The notes under the pieces: generated by a model | What the model was told of the DNA's origin: nothing | Databases searched by the model: none | The model's input: the letters and a program-made list of their open reading frames with translations, nothing else | NCBI GenBank assembly: GCA_963693365.1 | Contig: CAVNZM010000004.1 | Coordinates: forward strand, 4,464,001 to 4,528,000 | Origin: Amoebidium appalachense | Taxonomy: Eukaryota; Ichthyosporea | Length of the DNA stretch: 64,000 nt | Direction: 5' to 3' | Position numbers and translations under genes: made by a program | In this document: in pieces, positions 61,819-64,000 of the stretch | Layout of the letters: each line of letters begins with the position of its first letter | How positions within the stretch are numbered: the first letter of the stretch is position 1

Positions 61819-63147
61819 ACCTCCCCCCACTCCAAATGGACCTCCTCTCCTTGCTGCCTCTTCATCCCACTCCTTCCCCATCAAGAGTTTGAACATCCCA
61901 GCTACGATAAGTGGCCGTACGACCACTACACACCACACGAAACCACCCCGTAAAGCGCTACATAGCTGTGTGCAGTACTGACTGCACGCACGGCCCTGGC
62001 ATGTGTACGAAATATCCATTGACATCACACGATGTGCACGTTTACTCTTAAACGGTATTATATACCCGAGTATAGTGCTGCTGGGGCAGATCTCACGGGC
62101 CGGCTGGCCTTTCACTCCCTGCCCAACCCACCACATCTTATGTGGTACAACCCACCACATCTTCTTATGTGGTACAACCCACCACACCTTATGTGATATC
62201 AATGACAAACACAAATTCTACCTGTGGTTTTCAGCTCGCAAGCAGTGAAGGTTTGGTTTACACGGTCTATATATTGTGGGAAACGGTGGGAGCACAGCCT
62301 CTCGTGTGCGCGTGTGGCGAGCTACATATACACCCACGAGCACACGCCCGGACACCTCAAGAAGTAGAAGTACGCATAGTATACATACACTGTGATACAC
62401 GGCTGCTATTCACAGTGCCATACACACGGTCCACTCAAGGCTGCCGTGTGCACTCAGTATTCATAATGTGCGTGTGGAGCGAGCAGCAAGCACGAACACC
62501 AGAGGGGGATCGAAGGGGAAGAAGAGGAGACACTGTTGCCAAAAGTGTGCTAGTTGCCTGGTAAATGTGTCACAGGGGTAGAGAGTCCGATGGAGGGAAA
62601 AGCATGCAGAGGCTGGGGCCCGGGGACCATAAAGCCAAGAAGAGCAACAGCTCACTAGGTTTTTTCACACACGTAGACTTGAAAAACGTCAGTTGCCATA
62701 TATTATTCAGTAGGGAAGCCCACCCGGCGCAGCAGCCATCTACCGTTGGTTTCTGCAGCTCCCGGGGCTGCACGAGCGTCAAATAAAGTTCCCTCACATA
62801 CTTACATCTTCTACGTTACTTCTAGATAAATAAAGCTTTCATAAAAAACAGAAACCTGCTACACTCATTGTAGTACTGCTATTGCTTATATCTGTGCGGT
62901 GCCAGGAGAGGAAGGCCAAATACGGAAAAGGTAAAAAGGGTCGTGACGTTTTGGTACCCGAGCAGTTCTTCATACGTTCCTGCGTTACAGTTCTATGAGC
63001 GTTAAATTTCGAAGTTACAGGAAACACATGGTTTGATCCAAAAACAAAAAAACACGACTTCGCATGCCTGCTGTTAAAAAAGGCGCTCACAGACGCCACA
63101 CTAAGTTTAGTTTTGCCGTCTGCTCAACACAGCGCCGGCGCCTCAGC
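61617..63147. other. Intergenic; poly-C and a short tandem repeat
   Basis: Poly-C covers about 61788-61818. Three copies of a 22-28 bp unit (CCCACCACATCTTATGTGGT with ACAA) lie at 62127-62192; each holds the inverted pair ACCACA/TGTGGT. AATAAA occurs on the plus strand at 62782-62787 and 62829-62834, but I see no gene that would use them. Confidence 0.5.
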
Positions 63148-63459
63148 TCAGAAATCGTGCCCGAACAGGGATTGCTCCTTGGCGAAATACTCAGACTTCA
63201 TATATGACGGCGTCGGGGCAGGCCTCATTTTCAAGCCGTCTCTCTCCACTGGTGCTGGTTTTGTCGGTGCCTTTGCCTCCACTTTGACCTGTGTCCGTGC
63301 TGGCGCTGTTGCCTTGAAGGCAGCTTCAGAGTCCTGGACGACATCCTTGCCGGTCAGTCGCTTGAAAATCGAAAAAGAAAGAGGCCGCCGTGCGATGGTC
63401 TCAACCGTGTGTCTGCGGCAGAGGCGCGCGGTAGTCTGGCAGGCGTACGAGGAAATCAT
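63148..63459 (-). CDS. Small probable mitochondrial protein, family unknown
   Basis: One exon on the minus strand, 103 residues, from the ATG at 63459-63457 to TGA. The N-terminus MISSYACQTTARLCRRHTVE, continuing through TIARRPLSFSIFKR, has many Arg, Ser and Thr and no acidic residue before Glu20, as expected of a matrix presequence. The middle (about 45-75) is Ala/Pro/Lys/Val rich. The end, SEYFAKEQSLFGHDF, looks constrained and could be a binding motif. I recognise no family; a respiratory-chain or mitoribosome accessory subunit would fit the size but is a guess. Upstream on the same strand a CCAAT-type box (63761-63765) and TATAAAA (63739-63733) suggest a promoter about 280 nt away. Confidence 0.55.
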   Translation of the reverse strand: MISSYACQTTARLCRRHTVETIARRPLSFSIFKRLTGKDVVQDSEAAFKATAPARTQVKVEAKAPTKPAPVERDGLKMRPAPTPSYMKSEYFAKEQSLFGHDF

Positions 63460-64000
63460 TTTCAAAAGTTTGGAAGACCTATGTGCCGGCTTATGCTAAA
63501 CGGAACGATGTGATGGAAGCCGACTTGTTGCCGTAGAGGGAATAATCAACCACGAGGGATAAAAACCGGGTGAACCTTTTGCTGATGTGTATAAAACAAC
63601 CGTACTCAAGGGCTGCTACAGGTTTAGTGGAGAAACGTAACGATGTATATTTTGAAATCCCAGCACTTCCTTCTTGCACAATCTTCGCAAAACTTTGCAA
63701 AAAAAGCCGTCTGCTTCAGCGGCTGAGGTTGTTTTTATATCAGCCGGAGCCGCTCATTTGCCAATCCGCCGATCAAAAAAATGCTCCGTCTCATGGCAGG
63801 CGCATGATGCTTAGCGAATCAAATATAACAAATAAAAGTGAACTGGTGAACTGGCCAGTGCTCATTTCGGGTTAATAATCACAGACAACAGACATAGCTT
63901 GTTATTGCTTTAAATTTGGATTTTTTCATTAGTTAGCAAACCAAAATTAAAAAATATACTTATCACTTACCATTCATGTAGCCCTAGTTGCATATTGGCT
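63460..64000. other. 5' flank of the 103-aa gene; AT-rich end of window
   Basis: Holds the inferred minus-strand promoter near 63733-63765. The open frame at 63491-63700 on the minus strand has no ATG. The last 150 bp are AT-rich without a recognised feature. Confidence 0.45.

Noticed and set aside
63491-63700. 69-codon minus-strand frame beside the 103-aa gene
   Set aside because: It has no ATG; the frame begins at TTG, and it overlaps the inferred leader of the real gene.

Overview
The window is eukaryotic nuclear DNA. Every gene I can support is split by spliceosomal GT-AG introns, apart from two short single-exon genes near the right end, and there are no bacterial-type operons or Shine-Dalgarno sites. 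Most of the length is simple sequence: (CA/TG)n, (GA/CT)n, (GCAC)n and very long poly-G/poly-C runs, both between genes and inside introns. Only about 8 to 9 kb is coding. The gene set (cathepsin D, a TATDN3 orthologue, a kinase of a type I know from plant kinase/PP2C proteins, CBM48, an LRAT-like protein) and the layout suggest a unicellular eukaryote. A unicellular holozoan such as an ichthyosporean is my best guess, but the sequence alone does not prove it.

Layout. 1-5.2 kb: repeat-rich DNA holding two near-identical 1.18 kb direct copies 4,031 bp apart. About 6.0-7.6 kb (-): a partly resolved gene starting with a probable mitochondrial presequence. 7.6-8.7 kb: an intergenic promoter with three CCAAT boxes. 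8.7-25.3 kb (+): a 19-exon, 600-residue membrane-anchored protein kinase with a C-terminal zinc finger. 25.3-27.2 kb: a degenerate poly-G minisatellite and the 3' flank of the next gene. 27.2-29.3 kb (-): cathepsin D-like aspartic protease, 389 aa, with a good TATA/CCAAT promoter. 30.7-34.1 kb (+): small LRAT-like protein. 36.0-40.3 kb (-): CCHC zinc-knuckle plus TatD-domain protein whose metal ligands are mostly lost. 43.7-45.5 kb (-): small CBM48 (AMPK-beta type glycogen-binding) protein. 49.5-52.3 kb (+): intact TATDN3. 54.9-58.7 kb (+): membrane-anchored alpha/beta hydrolase whose 5' end does not read in one frame. 60.8-61.6 kb (+): mitochondrial-type protein whose 5' end is duplicated in tandem and in frame (258 bp). 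63.1-63.5 kb (-): 103-aa probable mitochondrial protein.

The genes do not form one pathway. What they share is architecture: CCAAT boxes in many 5' flanks, sometimes with a TATA box, and introns filled with microsatellites. In the kinase gene, eight of eighteen 3' splice sites end in CACAG or its equivalent, and in five of these a long (CA)n array runs straight into the exon. The most interesting points are this use of microsatellites as splice acceptors, the two TatD proteins (one apparently catalytically dead) within 12 kb, the very recent in-frame duplication of a mitochondrial presequence with its start codon, and the unexplained frame break in the hydrolase. All gene models are from reading by eye; the exon joins were checked only by phase and family resemblance.
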